Positions 36,548 to 45,632 of a DNA stretch of 64,000 bases are shown here, piece after piece; position 1 is the first letter of the stretch, and the number at the start of each line of letters is the position of its first letter. A program made the translations under genes and the position numbers. The notes under the pieces are model-generated. The model had not been told where the DNA came from, ran no database searches, and saw only the letters and a program-made list of their open reading frames with translations. The DNA comes from Streptomyces sp. NRRL WC-3605. Lineage in GTDB: Bacteria > Actinomycetota > Actinomycetes > Streptomycetales > Streptomycetaceae. Location of the stretch: assembly GCF_001509795.1 (NCBI RefSeq), contig NZ_LLZN01000046.1, positions 51,163 through 115,162 on the forward strand, read 5' to 3'.

Positions 36548-39130
36548 TCAGTCGGTTGACGCCGTCGCGTCGCACTCCTGCGCCCGCAGCGCCCGCGCCA
36601 GATCGTCCCGCGACTCCAGCACCAGCCGCCGCAGAGCCGGCGCCGCGTCCTCGTGGGCCGTGAGCCACGCGTCCGTGGCGTCCAGCGTGGCCCGCGACTG
36701 CTGGAGCGCCGGGAACAGGCCCCGGACCACGTCCATGCCGATCTGGATGGACCGCTCCTGCCACACCCGCGCGATCGCCGCGAAGTACCTCTCCGAGTAC
36801 GGCGCGAGCAGGTCCCGCTGCGACGCCTGCGCGAACCCGCCGATGGTGGCCTCGACCAGCGCGTTGGACAGCGCGTCCGACTCCACGACCTGCGCCCACG
36901 CCTGCGCCTTCACCGCCTCCGAGGGCCGGGCGGCGAGGCAGCGCACCTGGTGGCGCTTGCCCGACGCCGTGTCGTCGCGGGCCAGTTCGTCCGCCAGCTC
37001 CGACTCGCCGACCACGCCGTGCGCGGCCAGCGGCTCCAGGAACGCCCAGCGCAGCTCCTGGTCCACCACGAGCCCCTCGACGGTCGCCTTGCCGTCCAGC
37101 AGGCCCGACAGCAGCTCCAGCCCCTGCTCGTCGGTGACCCGGGCGAAGAACCGCGCCCACGCCAGCTGCTGCTCGCTGCCGGGCCCGGCAGCGAGCAGCA
37201 GCTCCGACGCGCCCTCGGTCAGCAGCCGCGCCCCGCGCTCGCGCCACTCGGGCGCCGCGTAGTGCGTCAGCGCCGAGTCGGCCCACGCGTGCAGCATCTG
37301 GAGCACGCCGATGTCCGACTCACGGCCGCCGAACCGCAGCACCAGGCCGATGAACTCCCGGGCCGGCAGCAGCGCGTCCCGCGTCATGTTCCACAGCGCC
37401 GACCAGCACAGGGCACGCGCCAGCGGGTCGGTCAGCTCACCGAGGGCCTCCCGCAGCGTCGCCAGCGACGTCTCGTCGAACCGGGTCTTGCAGTACGTCA
37501 GGTCGTCGTCGTTGACCAGCACCAGGTCCGGCGCCTCGGAACCGGAGAGCTCCGCCACGACCGTCCGCGGCCCGTCCACGTCCGCCTCGGCGCGCGCGTA
37601 GCGCTCCAGCGCCCCGTCCGCGCCCCGCCGGTACAGGCCCACCGCCACCCGGTGCGGACGCAGCTCGGGGTGCGATTCGGCGGCCTCCTGCACCACCGCC
37701 AGCTCGTCGACGCGGCCGTCGGCGTCCAGCAGCACCTGCGGGGTGAGGGCGTTCACGCCCGCCGTCTGGAGCCAGGAGCGCGCCCAGGCGCCCATGTCCC
37801 GGCCGCTGGTCTCCTCCAGCACCGCCAGCAGGTCGCCGAGCCTGGTGTTGCCGTACGCGTGCCGCTTGAAGTAGCGGCGGGCGCCCTCCAGGAAGGCGTC
37901 CTGGCCGACGTACGCCACCAGCTGCTTGAGCACGCTCGCGCCCTTGGCGTAGGTGATGCCGTCGAAGTTGAGCTTGGCGTCCTCCAGGTCACGGATGTCG
38001 GCCGTGATCGGGTGCGTGGAGGGCAACTGGTCCGCGCGGTACGCCCACGCCTTGCGGCGGTTGGCGAACGTGATCCAGGCGTCCTTGAAGCGGGTCGCGC
38101 CGACGTTGGCGAACGCGCCCATGAAGTCCGCGAAGGACTCCTTCAGCCACAGGTCGTCCCACCACTCCATGGTGACCAGGTCGCCGAACCACATGTGCGC
38201 CATCTCGTGCAGGATCGTGTTGGCGCGGCCCTCGTACGACGCCCGGGTCACCTTCCCGCGGAAGATGTACTCCTCCCGGAAGGTCACCAGGCCCGGGTTC
38301 TCCATCGCGCCCAGGTTGTACTCGGGCACGAACGCCTGGTCGTACTTCCCGAACGGGTACGGGTAGTCGAAGTGGTCGTGGAAGAAGTCCAGCCCCTGCT
38401 TCGTGATCAGGAAGACGTCGTCGGCGTCGAAGTGCGGGGCGAGCCCCTTGCGGCACATGGCGCCCAGTGGGATCTCCAGCCGGCCGCCGTCGGCGAGCTC
38501 GCGCGTGTATGAGTCCGTCACATAGTGGTACGGGCCCGCCACCACACACGTGATGTACGTCGAGATCGGCTTGGTCTCCGCGAACCGCCAGACTTCGTCC
38601 GCCCGTTCACCGGCGCCGTTGCTCCACACCGTCCACTGCTCGGGCGCCCGCACCTCGAACCGGAACGGCGCCTTGAGGTCCGGCTGCTCGAAGTTGGCGA
38701 AGACCCGGCGCGAGTCGGCCGGCTCGTACTGCGTGTAGAGGTAGACCTCGCCGTCCTCCGGGTCGACGAAGCGGTGCAGGCCCTCGCCGGTGCGGGAGTA
38801 CGCGCACTGCGCGTCGACGACCAGCTCGTTGTCGGCGGCGAGGTCCTCCAGGACGATCCGGGAGCCGTCGAAGACCTCGCGCGGGTCGAGGTCGCGCCCG
38901 TTGAGGGAGACGGACGTCACACTCGGGGCGATCAGGTCCGCGAAGCTGGACGCGCCGGGCTCGGCACAGCGGAAGCGGATCGTGGTGACCGAGCGGAAGG
39001 TGCGCGGCTCACCGCCCCCGGGCCCCTCGCCGAGGGCGGACCGCACGTCGAGGGACACCTCGTACCCGTCGACGGCCAGCAGGGCGGCCCGCTCCCGGGC
39101 CTCGTCGCGGGACAGATTCTCACCGGGCAC
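36548..39130 (-). CDS. pepN: Aminopeptidase N paralogue (M1 family)
   Basis: An 860-residue M1 zinc aminopeptidase. With this start GAMEN is at residues 274-278, HEMAH at 308-312 and the third zinc ligand Glu331 (LKESF), giving the standard HEXXH-x18-E. It aligns in architecture with the M1 enzyme at 24956-27535 from its first residues (MPGENLSRDEA against MPGTNLTREEA). This is why GTG 39130 is preferred over GTG 39139; AGGGA is also nine bases before it. It lacks a signal peptide. Divergent from the DsbA-like gene. Confidence 0.93.
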   Translation of the reverse strand: MPGENLSRDEARERAALLAVDGYEVSLDVRSALGEGPGGGEPRTFRSVTTIRFRCAEPGASSFADLIAPSVTSVSLNGRDLDPREVFDGSRIVLEDLAADNELVVDAQCAYSRTGEGLHRFVDPEDGEVYLYTQYEPADSRRVFANFEQPDLKAPFRFEVRAPEQWTVWSNGAGERADEVWRFAETKPISTYITCVVAGPYHYVTDSYTRELADGGRLEIPLGAMCRKGLAPHFDADDVFLITKQGLDFFHDHFDYPYPFGKYDQAFVPEYNLGAMENPGLVTFREEYIFRGKVTRASYEGRANTILHEMAHMWFGDLVTMEWWDDLWLKESFADFMGAFANVGATRFKDAWITFANRRKAWAYRADQLPSTHPITADIRDLEDAKLNFDGITYAKGASVLKQLVAYVGQDAFLEGARRYFKRHAYGNTRLGDLLAVLEETSGRDMGAWARSWLQTAGVNALTPQVLLDADGRVDELAVVQEAAESHPELRPHRVAVGLYRRGADGALERYARAEADVDGPRTVVAELSGSEAPDLVLVNDDDLTYCKTRFDETSLATLREALGELTDPLARALCWSALWNMTRDALLPAREFIGLVLRFGGRESDIGVLQMLHAWADSALTHYAAPEWRERGARLLTEGASELLLAAGPGSEQQLAWARFFARVTDEQGLELLSGLLDGKATVEGLVVDQELRWAFLEPLAAHGVVGESELADELARDDTASGKRHQVRCLAARPSEAVKAQAWAQVVESDALSNALVEATIGGFAQASQRDLLAPYSERYFAAIARVWQERSIQIGMDVVRGLFPALQQSRATLDATDAWLTAHEDAAPALRRLVLESRDDLARALRAQECDATASTD

Positions 39131-39170
39131 GCGTGGCACTCCCTTGTGTCGTGGATGCGGCCGAACCCGA

Positions 39171-39189
39171 TACGGCTACGGCTACGGCT
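39171..39189. repeat. Three TACGGC hexamers
   Basis: TACGGC occurs three times in tandem in the spacer between the divergent aminopeptidase and DsbA-like genes, just upstream of the aminopeptidase start. Short slippage repeat without obvious function. Confidence 0.7.
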
Positions 39190-39265
39190 GAACAGGACCG
39201 ATCCTGCCATGCGCCCCTGACGCGGGGCAGCCGGGAATGGGCGGGCGGACCGGCGTTGTTCCCGT

Positions 39266-39278
39266 GGAAAACGTTTCC
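39266..39278. promoter_or_regulatory. Inverted repeat before the DsbA-like gene
   Basis: GGAAA and TTTCC arms separated by ACG lie 15 bp before the start codon, followed by CTCCTGAGGAG, an 11-base palindrome that contains the ribosome site. Binding of a repressor there, or sequestration of the site in RNA, is possible. No regulator is identified. Confidence 0.35.
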
Positions 39279-39292
39279 TCCTGAGGAGAGAC

Positions 39293-39931
39293 ATGTCGGA
39301 CAAGACCCCCGTCGACTTCTGGTTCGACCCGCTGTGCCCCTGGGCCTGGATGACCTCCCGCTGGGTCCTGGAGGTGGAGAAGGTCCGTGACATCGAGGTG
39401 CGCTGGCACGTGATGAGCCTCGCGGTGCTCAACGAGGACAAGCTCGACGAGCTGCCCGAGGAGTACCGCGACATGCTCGCCACCAAGGCGTGGGGTCCCG
39501 TCCGTGTCGTCATCGCCGCCCAGGAGGAGCACGGCGCCGACGTGCTCGGCGACTTCTACACCGCGCTCGGCACACGCATCCACAACAAGGGCGAGGGCCC
39601 CGGCCGCGAGACCGTCGCCGCCGCCCTGAAGGACGCCGGGCTGCCGGACTCCCTCATGGAGCACTGGGACGACACCCCCTACGAGCCGCAGCTGCGCGCC
39701 TCCCACAAGGAGGGCATCGACAAGGTCGGCCAGGAGGTCGGCACCCCGGTCATCGCCGTCCCGGGCGACGACGGCGAGCAGATCGCCTTCTTCGGCCCCG
39801 TCGTCACCCCCGCCCCGAAGGGCGAGGACGCCGCCAGGCTGTGGGACGGCACCCTCGCCGTGGCCTCCGTGCCGGGCTTCTACGAGATCAAGCGGACCCG
39901 TACGAAGGGGCCGGACTTCAGCAACCTGTAG
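39293..39931 (+). CDS. DsbA-family oxidoreductase, Rv2466c-type mycothiol-dependent reductase
   Basis: A 212-residue thioredoxin-fold protein with the DsbA-type helical insertion. The active site reads DPLCPWAWMTSRW, with Cys15-Pro-Trp-Ala18. The mycobacterial relative Rv2466c, a mycothiol-dependent nitroreductase, is known for a CPWC site. Only the first cysteine remains here, so a monothiol mechanism using mycothiol as partner is likely. GAGGAG lies seven bases before the ATG. Convergent with the next gene, leaving just 3 bp between the stops. Confidence 0.85.
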   Translation: MSDKTPVDFWFDPLCPWAWMTSRWVLEVEKVRDIEVRWHVMSLAVLNEDKLDELPEEYRDMLATKAWGPVRVVIAAQEEHGADVLGDFYTALGTRIHNKGEGPGRETVAAALKDAGLPDSLMEHWDDTPYEPQLRASHKEGIDKVGQEVGTPVIAVPGDDGEQIAFFGPVVTPAPKGEDAARLWDGTLAVASVPGFYEIKRTRTKGPDFSNL

Positions 39932-39934
39932 GGA

Positions 39935-40162
39935 TCACGCAGACTCCGGGGCGGCGGCCCGGATCTTCAGCTCCTCCGGGAGCAGGCCGCCGTCCCCCTG
40001 CTTGTACCAGGGCTGGTACCAGCGGCAGCCCTCGGCCGTGCAGCGCCACAGGTCGTGGGTGTACGGGTGCCTGTCCTTGAGCGCGGCGCGCTCGCCGGTC
40101 TCGAGTCGGCGGAAAACCTGCCTGCTGCCGCAGGTCGGGCAGTTCTTGTCACGGAAAAACAC
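39935..40162 (-). CDS. Small zinc-ribbon protein
   Basis: A 75-residue protein with Cys8-x2-Cys11 (NCPTCGSRQVF) and a second pair in RCTAEGCRWYQ, forming a likely zinc ribbon. GTG at 40162 directly abuts the stop of the glycerophosphodiesterase (TGAGTG), so translation is coupled. Function unknown; nucleic-acid binding or redox sensing are both possible. Confidence 0.75.
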   Translation of the reverse strand: MFFRDKNCPTCGSRQVFRRLETGERAALKDRHPYTHDLWRCTAEGCRWYQPWYKQGDGGLLPEELKIRAAAPESA

Positions 40163-41221
40163 TCAGTCCCTCCTCGCCATCACCGCCAGGTCCGGGAAGT
40201 CGGTCACCACCGCGTCGACCCCCAGTCCGTAGTACAGCGCGTACTCGGCGAACGCGTCCCCGAAATCGTTCGGTCCGGTTCCCCGCCGCAGGTCCGCGGG
40301 CAGGAACTGGTTCTCCGCGCGGAAGGTGTACGCCCCGACCCGCAACCCCGCCGCGTGCGCGTCCGCGACGAGGGACGTCCCGGCCACCGAGGACTTGTCG
40401 GGCCCGATCCAGCCGGCGTACTGCGCGATCCGGGCGAGCCCGGCCGGCGTCATCATGTCCCGGTACGTCGTCGGATCCCCGGCCGACACCAGGTCGTACG
40501 GCCCGCCCGTGGTCCCCAGCGCCTGCCACAGCTCCAGCCCCAGCCGCGCCGCCGCGATCCGCTTCAGGCTGGTCGGCTCGAACGACTGCACCACACACTC
40601 GCGCCGGCCCAGCCGGTTGCGCCGCACCGCCTCCACCAGCTTGGGCTCCAGCGGCAGCCCGATCGAGCGGAAGTAGGTCGGGTGCTTGGTCTCCGGGAAC
40701 ACCGCGATCGTCCGGTCGTGCTCCTTCGACAGCCGGCGCGCCAGGTCGACCACCTCCTGGAAGGTCGGCACCTCCTCGCGCCCGTCGAAGACGGTGTTGC
40801 GGTTGCGGACCTGCGGCAGCCGTTCGACCGCCCGCAGCGTCTTCAGCTCCGCCAGCGTGAAGTCCTCCGTGAACCAGCCGGTCACCGCCCGCCCGTCCAC
40901 CGTCTTCGTCGTCCGGCGGTCCGCGAACTCCGGGTGCGCGGCCACGTCGGTGGTCCCCGAGATCTCGTTCTCGTGCCGGACCACCAGCACATGGTCCTTC
41001 GTCGGCACCAGGTCCGGCTCGATCCAGTCGGCCCCGGCCCGCACCCCGTACGTGTAGGCGGCCGCCGTGTGCTCCGGACGCCAGCCGGCCGCGCCGCGGT
41101 GGCCGATGACGAGGGGCCGGCCCGGGCGGGCCGGCGCGGCGGGGGCGGCGGGGGCGGGCACGGCGGCCACCGCCGGGCCGGCGGCCGCGGCGAGCAGCAG
41201 CGATCGACGTCTCACAGGCAT
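40163..41221 (-). CDS. Secreted glycerophosphodiester phosphodiesterase
   Basis: A 352-residue exported enzyme that releases sn-glycerol 3-phosphate from phospholipid or wall-teichoic headgroups. The N-terminus RRRSLLLAAAAG looks like a Tat signal. Catalytic motifs of the GDPD family are IGHRGAAGWRPEHT (His41-Arg-Gly), WIEPDLVPTKDHVLVVRHE (metal Glu and Asp, second His) and the FPETKHP glutamate. The ATG at 41221 has AAGGGA upstream. It lies 59 bp after the FGGY kinase stop and may be a separate unit. Confidence 0.92.
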   Translation of the reverse strand: MPVRRRSLLLAAAAGPAVAAVPAPAAPAAPARPGRPLVIGHRGAAGWRPEHTAAAYTYGVRAGADWIEPDLVPTKDHVLVVRHENEISGTTDVAAHPEFADRRTTKTVDGRAVTGWFTEDFTLAELKTLRAVERLPQVRNRNTVFDGREEVPTFQEVVDLARRLSKEHDRTIAVFPETKHPTYFRSIGLPLEPKLVEAVRRNRLGRRECVVQSFEPTSLKRIAAARLGLELWQALGTTGGPYDLVSAGDPTTYRDMMTPAGLARIAQYAGWIGPDKSSVAGTSLVADAHAAGLRVGAYTFRAENQFLPADLRRGTGPNDFGDAFAEYALYYGLGVDAVVTDFPDLAVMARRD

Positions 41222-41280
41222 GGGAGGTCCCTTTCCTGGTGGGGGAGTTGCCGAGCCGTTCCACATGACGGGTGCGGGAG

Positions 41281-42705
41281 TCAAGCGTGCGCCCGCTGCC
41301 GGGCCACCGCCAGCCGTTCCAGGTGCTCCTCGTACGCCCGCGCGTAGTACGCGGTGCGTTCCGCGTCGGGTTCGATCAGCGACGTCGGCCGGGTCCAGGC
41401 CGCCGTGTCCAGCGGTACCCCGCACCGCCCGGCCGCCGCGAGCACCGCGCCCCGCGCGCCGACCTCGCCCTCGACGACCCGCAGCGGCCGGCCGAGGACG
41501 TCGGCCAGCAGCCGCGTCCAGGCGGTGCTGCGGGTGCCGCCGCCGCAGACGGCCAGAGTGCCGGTGAGCCCGGCCGCCGCCAGGCAGTGCCGGGCCGCGA
41601 ACCCGATGCCCTCGCAGGTCGCCCGGATCAGGTCGGCGGGCGTCGACTCCAGGGAGACACCGGTCAGTTCGGCGCGCAGCCGGGGCTCGACGAACGGCGC
41701 CCGCTCACCGGACGGCGCGAAGTACGGCAGGACCCGCACGCCGTGCGCCCCCGGCGGGGTCGCGGCCAGCAGCCCGTCGACCTCCGCGTGCCGTACACCG
41801 GTCGTCGTCAGCACCCAGTCCAGTGCCGCCGTGCCGACCATCGCCGGCATCGCCCGCAGCCAGTGCCCGGGGCGGTCGGTGCCGATGTACAGGCCGGCCG
41901 GCTCGCCGCCGAGGTCCAGCTCGGTGGTGGCGACCAGCGCGGCCAGGCACGTCCCGACGATGAGCAGACCGTCGCCGGGCGCGGTCGCCCCCGCGCCCAG
42001 CGCGCAGGCCGGCAGGTCGTAGGGCCCGTTCACGACCCGTGTCCCGGCGGGCAGCCCCTCACCGAGCGCCGGGGCCGTCGCCACCGGGTCGCTGACGGGA
42101 GCGAGCAGCCCGCGCCGGTGGGTGAGCCCCAGCAGCTCCACCACCTTGTCGTCGTAGGCCCGGGTCCGCGGGTCGAGGAACGGCATCGACGCGTCCGAGA
42201 CGTCCGTCGTCGCGTCCGCGCCCGTCAGCCGCCGGAACACCATGTCCTTGCAGTACAGGGCGACGGCAGCGGCGTCCAGCGCCTCCGGCTCGTGGGCGTC
42301 CAGCCAGGCCAGCAGCGGGCCCGGGGAGCCCGGGAACATCGCGCCGCCCGTACGCCGGAACACCGCCTCGGCGGTGCCGTCCGCCAGCCACCGGCCGAGC
42401 AGTCCGTGCGCCCGGCCGTCCATCCAGGAGGCCGCGGGCCGCACCGGCCGCCCCCGGCCGTCGACCAGCCACACCCCGTCGCCCTGCCCGGTGAGCCCGG
42501 CCAGCTCGACCGACTCCGGGACCCGGGCTGTCAGCTCCTCCAGGACGGCGACGACCGCCCCGTACACCTCGTCCATGTCCTGCTCGACGACCCCCTCGCG
42601 CAGGGTCAGCTCCACCGGGCGGGCCGCCACGCCCCGTTCGCGTCCGTCGCCGTCGAAGGCCGCCGCCTTCACCATGGACGTGCCCACATCGATACCGACG
42701 TACAT
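41281..42705 (-). CDS. FGGY-family carbohydrate kinase
   Basis: A 474-residue sugar or polyol kinase. The N-terminal phosphate loop is YVGIDVGTSMVKAAAFD, and GLTGQGDGVWLVD plus a C-terminal TLAVCGGGTRSTAW segment are FGGY-typical; the middle PYFAPSGERAPFVEP resembles xylulokinase and LsrK-like members. GAGGAGG lies upstream of the ATG at 42705. Last gene of the minus-strand catabolic operon. Substrate unknown; a pentose, tetrose or ketose is likely from context. Confidence 0.85.
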   Translation of the reverse strand: MYVGIDVGTSMVKAAAFDGDGRERGVAARPVELTLREGVVEQDMDEVYGAVVAVLEELTARVPESVELAGLTGQGDGVWLVDGRGRPVRPAASWMDGRAHGLLGRWLADGTAEAVFRRTGGAMFPGSPGPLLAWLDAHEPEALDAAAVALYCKDMVFRRLTGADATTDVSDASMPFLDPRTRAYDDKVVELLGLTHRRGLLAPVSDPVATAPALGEGLPAGTRVVNGPYDLPACALGAGATAPGDGLLIVGTCLAALVATTELDLGGEPAGLYIGTDRPGHWLRAMPAMVGTAALDWVLTTTGVRHAEVDGLLAATPPGAHGVRVLPYFAPSGERAPFVEPRLRAELTGVSLESTPADLIRATCEGIGFAARHCLAAAGLTGTLAVCGGGTRSTAWTRLLADVLGRPLRVVEGEVGARGAVLAAAGRCGVPLDTAAWTRPTSLIEPDAERTAYYARAYEEHLERLAVARQRAHA

Positions 42706-42725
42706 GCCAGCCTCCTCGGGTCCCG

Positions 42726-43754
42726 TCATGTCAGGCGGTGCGCCTGCGGTTCGCCGCGCACCCAGCGCCCCACCTCCGCCGCGGCGATCGCCGCCGCCTT
42801 CTCCGCCACCGCGCGGGACGCGCCGCCCAGATGCGGGGTGAGTACCACCCGGTCGGTGAGCGCGCGCAGCCGGGACCCGGCGGGCAGCGGCTCGGTCGCG
42901 TACGTGTCCAGGGCCGCCGCCGACACCTGGCCGCTCTCCAGTGCGTCGCACAGCGCGTCCTCGTCCAGGAGCGGGCCGCGGGCCGCGTTCACGACGACCG
43001 CGCCCCGGGGCAGCAGGGCCAGTTCGCGGGCGCCGAGCAGCCCGCGGGTCTCGTCGGTGAGCCGGGCGTGCAGGGTGATCGCCCGCGAGGCGCGCAGCAG
43101 CTCGTCGAGCGAGGCGACCCGCAGGCCGTGGATCTCGCCCCGGACGTACGGGTCGTGCACCAGCACCCGGGCGCCGAACGCGCACAGCGCGCGGGCCACC
43201 CGGCTGCCGACGGCCCCGTAGCCGACCAGGCCGACCGGCAGGTCCTCCAGCTCCAGGCCGCTGTGCGCGTACGTGTAGTAGGTCGCCCCCTCCCAGCTGC
43301 CCCGCCGGGCGAGCAGGTCGTGGGCCTGCGGGATGCGGCGCAGCGCGGACAGCAGCAGGCCGACGGTGAACTCGGCGGTGGCGGCGGCGTTGCGGCCGGG
43401 CGCGTAGCAGACGCGGACGTCGTGCCGTTTCGCCGCGTCCAGGTTGACGTTGACCGGGCCGCCCCGGCACACCACCACCAGCCGCAGGGCGGGGCAGGCG
43501 TCCAGGACCCGTTCGGTCACCGGGCCCATCTGGGTGACCAGCACCTGGGCGCCGGCGAGTGCGGCGATCAGCTCGTCCTCGGCGTCGCTGGCCTCGGTCA
43601 CCTCGGCGACCGGACCGAACGGTTCCAGCGGCCAGCCGAGGGTCAGTTCGGCCGTCTCGCAGTCGACCTCCCGGGCGAGGGCCTCGCGGATCAGGGACGG
43701 CAGGATGAAGTGGTCGCCGGCGGCCACCACTCGCACGCGCTTCCCGTGGGTCAT
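42726..43754 (-). CDS. D-2-hydroxyacid dehydrogenase (NAD-dependent)
   Basis: A 342-residue enzyme of the D-isomer 2-hydroxyacid/phosphoglycerate dehydrogenase family. The NAD fold is PVGLVGYGAVGSRVARAL, with catalytic residues in ITLHARLTDETRGLLG, VVNAARGPLLDEDAL and VVLTPHLGGAS (substrate Arg and catalytic His). Unusual for a sugar ABC operon; it may oxidise a sugar-derived hydroxyacid. Overlaps the ATPase upstream by 4 bp. Confidence 0.88.
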   Translation of the reverse strand: MTHGKRVRVVAAGDHFILPSLIREALAREVDCETAELTLGWPLEPFGPVAEVTEASDAEDELIAALAGAQVLVTQMGPVTERVLDACPALRLVVVCRGGPVNVNLDAAKRHDVRVCYAPGRNAAATAEFTVGLLLSALRRIPQAHDLLARRGSWEGATYYTYAHSGLELEDLPVGLVGYGAVGSRVARALCAFGARVLVHDPYVRGEIHGLRVASLDELLRASRAITLHARLTDETRGLLGARELALLPRGAVVVNAARGPLLDEDALCDALESGQVSAAALDTYATEPLPAGSRLRALTDRVVLTPHLGGASRAVAEKAAAIAAAEVGRWVRGEPQAHRLT

Positions 43755-44830
43755 CGCAGGGCATCTCCTGTCTCGGCGTCGAAGACATGGGTGAGGCGGG
43801 GATCGGCGGTGACCTGGACGCGGTCGTCGTGGGCGAGACGTACCTCGGGGCCGGTGAGGACCACCAGGGGCCGGTCGACCCCGTCCACGGCGAGGGTGGC
43901 GAGGCCCGACTCCAGCAGCGGCTCGTGGGCGACGACCCGGGCGGCCAGGCCGTCCTCGCCGCCGAGCGCCAGGTCCTCCGGCCGGACGCCGACCACCACC
44001 TCGCGGCCCGCCGCGACCGGCACCGGCAGCGCGATCCGGGCCGTGGCCGACAGCCGGGCGTGCCCGTCGGCGGTCGCCGTGCCGGGCAGCAGGTTGATGG
44101 CGGGTTCGCCGACGAAGTCCGCGACGAAGACGGTGGCGGGGGTGTCGTAGATCTCGTACGGGGTGCCGAGCTGCTGGATCACGCCGTCCTTCATCACGGC
44201 GATCCGGTCGGCCAGCGACAGGGCCTCCTCCTGGTCGTGGGTGACCAGGATGGTGGTGTGGCCCAGGTCGCGCTGGATGCGTTTGAGTTCGCGGCGGGTG
44301 GTGTCGCGCTGGGCGGCGTCGAGGTGCGACAGCGGCTCGTCCAGGAGGAGCACGTCGGGTTCGCGGATCAGCGCGCGGGCCAGGGACACCCGCTGTTTCT
44401 GCCCACTGGACAGCCCGGCCGGCCGGGCGTCGAGCACGTCGGTCAGGTCGACGCGTTCGGCGATCTCCTTCACGCGGCGGGCCACGTCCGCCCGGTCGGC
44501 GCCCCTGCGGGCCCGCAGGCCGAACGCCAGGTTCTCCGCGACCGTGAGCGGCGGGTACAGCGCGTAGTTCTCGAAGGCGACCCCGATGTTGCGCCGCTGG
44601 GCGGGGAGGCCGGTCACCGACGCGCCGCCGACCAGGATGTCCCCGCCGGTCACCGTCTCCAGCCCGGCGATCATCCGCAGGGTGGTGGACTTCCCGCAGC
44701 CGGACGGGCCCAGCAGGCCGAGGAGTTCACCCGGGCGCAGGGCCAGGTCGATGCCGCGGACGGCGGCCACGGGCGGGCGGCCCCGCGCCCGGTAGGTCTT
44801 GCGCAGGTCACGAAGCTCCAGCTCGGTCAT
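43751..44830 (-). CDS. Carbohydrate ABC transporter ATPase (MalK/UgpC type), first subunit
   Basis: A 359-residue ATPase with Walker A GPSGCGKSTTLRM, Q-loop IGVAFENYALYPPL (the Q position is E in this subfamily), signature LSSGQKQR, Walker B LLLDEPLSHLDA and a C-terminal TOBE-like regulatory domain. Overlaps the DeoR gene by 23 bp at its start. A second ATPase at 45629-46720 probably forms a heterodimer with it, as in the GlpS/GlpT glycerol importers of rhizobia. Confidence 0.92.
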   Translation of the reverse strand: MTELELRDLRKTYRARGRPPVAAVRGIDLALRPGELLGLLGPSGCGKSTTLRMIAGLETVTGGDILVGGASVTGLPAQRRNIGVAFENYALYPPLTVAENLAFGLRARRGADRADVARRVKEIAERVDLTDVLDARPAGLSSGQKQRVSLARALIREPDVLLLDEPLSHLDAAQRDTTRRELKRIQRDLGHTTILVTHDQEEALSLADRIAVMKDGVIQQLGTPYEIYDTPATVFVADFVGEPAINLLPGTATADGHARLSATARIALPVPVAAGREVVVGVRPEDLALGGEDGLAARVVAHEPLLESGLATLAVDGVDRPLVVLTGPEVRLAHDDRVQVTADPRLTHVFDAETGDALR

Positions 44831-45632
44831 CGCCGCCCCTCGTCGCGGGTGAAGTGCACACCTCGTAGCGGACCTTGTGCTCGTCCAGGTCCCGCAGGGC
44901 CTCCGCCGACGCCCCGTCGTCCACGAGGAGCAGGTCGAAGCGGGACAGCGGGACCACCCGGTGCAGGGCGGCGCGGGCGAGCTTGGTGTGGTCGATCAGC
45001 AGGACGTTGCGCGCGGCCGCGTCGAGCATCGCGCGCTTCACCGACACGATGTGCTGCTCCTGGTGGTAGGCGAAGCCGCCGCGCACGGCCGACGTGGAGG
45101 CGAAGCAGACGTCGACGCGCAGCTGCTCGATCGCCTCGACGCAGGACACGCCGAGGAAGGACGAGTGCAGCGGGTCGTAGTCGCCGCCGAGGGCGATCAG
45201 GTGGATGCCGCGCTGGTAGGCGAGCAGGTTGACGGCTTCCAGGAAGTTGGTGACGACCGTCAGCGGGGTGACCTCGCCCAGCCGCAGCCTGCGGGCTATC
45301 TCCAGGGTGGTCGTGGAGTCGTCCAGCATGATCGCCATGCCGGGCTCCACGAGCTGCAGGGCGCGCTCGGCGACGGCGGCCTTCTCGGCGCGCATGGTCT
45401 TCAGCCGGTACTGCACGTTGGACTCGAACACGCCGGAGGGCTGCGCGGTCACGCCGCCCCGGAACTTGCGGACGATGCCCTGCCGTTCGAGCTCGTCCAG
45501 GTCCCGGTGGATGGTCATGAGGCTCACACCGAACCGCTCGGCCAGGTCGGCGGCGGTCGCCGTCCCGTCGGCGAGGACCTGCTCGGCCATCGCGGTCTGA
45601 CGGGCGGCGGGGCCCTGCTGTGCGTGGTTCAT
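44808..45632 (-). CDS. DeoR-family regulator
   Basis: A 274-residue transcription factor. The DeoR helix-turn-helix is ATAADLAERFGVSLMTIHRD, followed by a sugar-phosphate isomerase-like sensor domain with LDDSTTTLEIARRL and FASTSAVRGGFAYH motifs. The gene is embedded in the ABC operon, overlapping both neighbours by 4 and 23 bp. DeoR proteins commonly respond to a phosphorylated pathway intermediate, so one of the two FGGY kinase products could be the inducer. Confidence 0.9.
   Translation of the reverse strand: MNHAQQGPAARQTAMAEQVLADGTATAADLAERFGVSLMTIHRDLDELERQGIVRKFRGGVTAQPSGVFESNVQYRLKTMRAEKAAVAERALQLVEPGMAIMLDDSTTTLEIARRLRLGEVTPLTVVTNFLEAVNLLAYQRGIHLIALGGDYDPLHSSFLGVSCVEAIEQLRVDVCFASTSAVRGGFAYHQEQHIVSVKRAMLDAAARNVLLIDHTKLARAALHRVVPLSRFDLLLVDDGASAEALRDLDEHKVRYEVCTSPATRGGDDRAGAS

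Noticed and set aside
39248..39292. LacI-type operator before the DsbA-like gene
   Set aside because: The GGAAA-ACG-TTTCC repeat is short and asymmetric at its centre, and no regulator gene is near, so it is listed only as a weak site.
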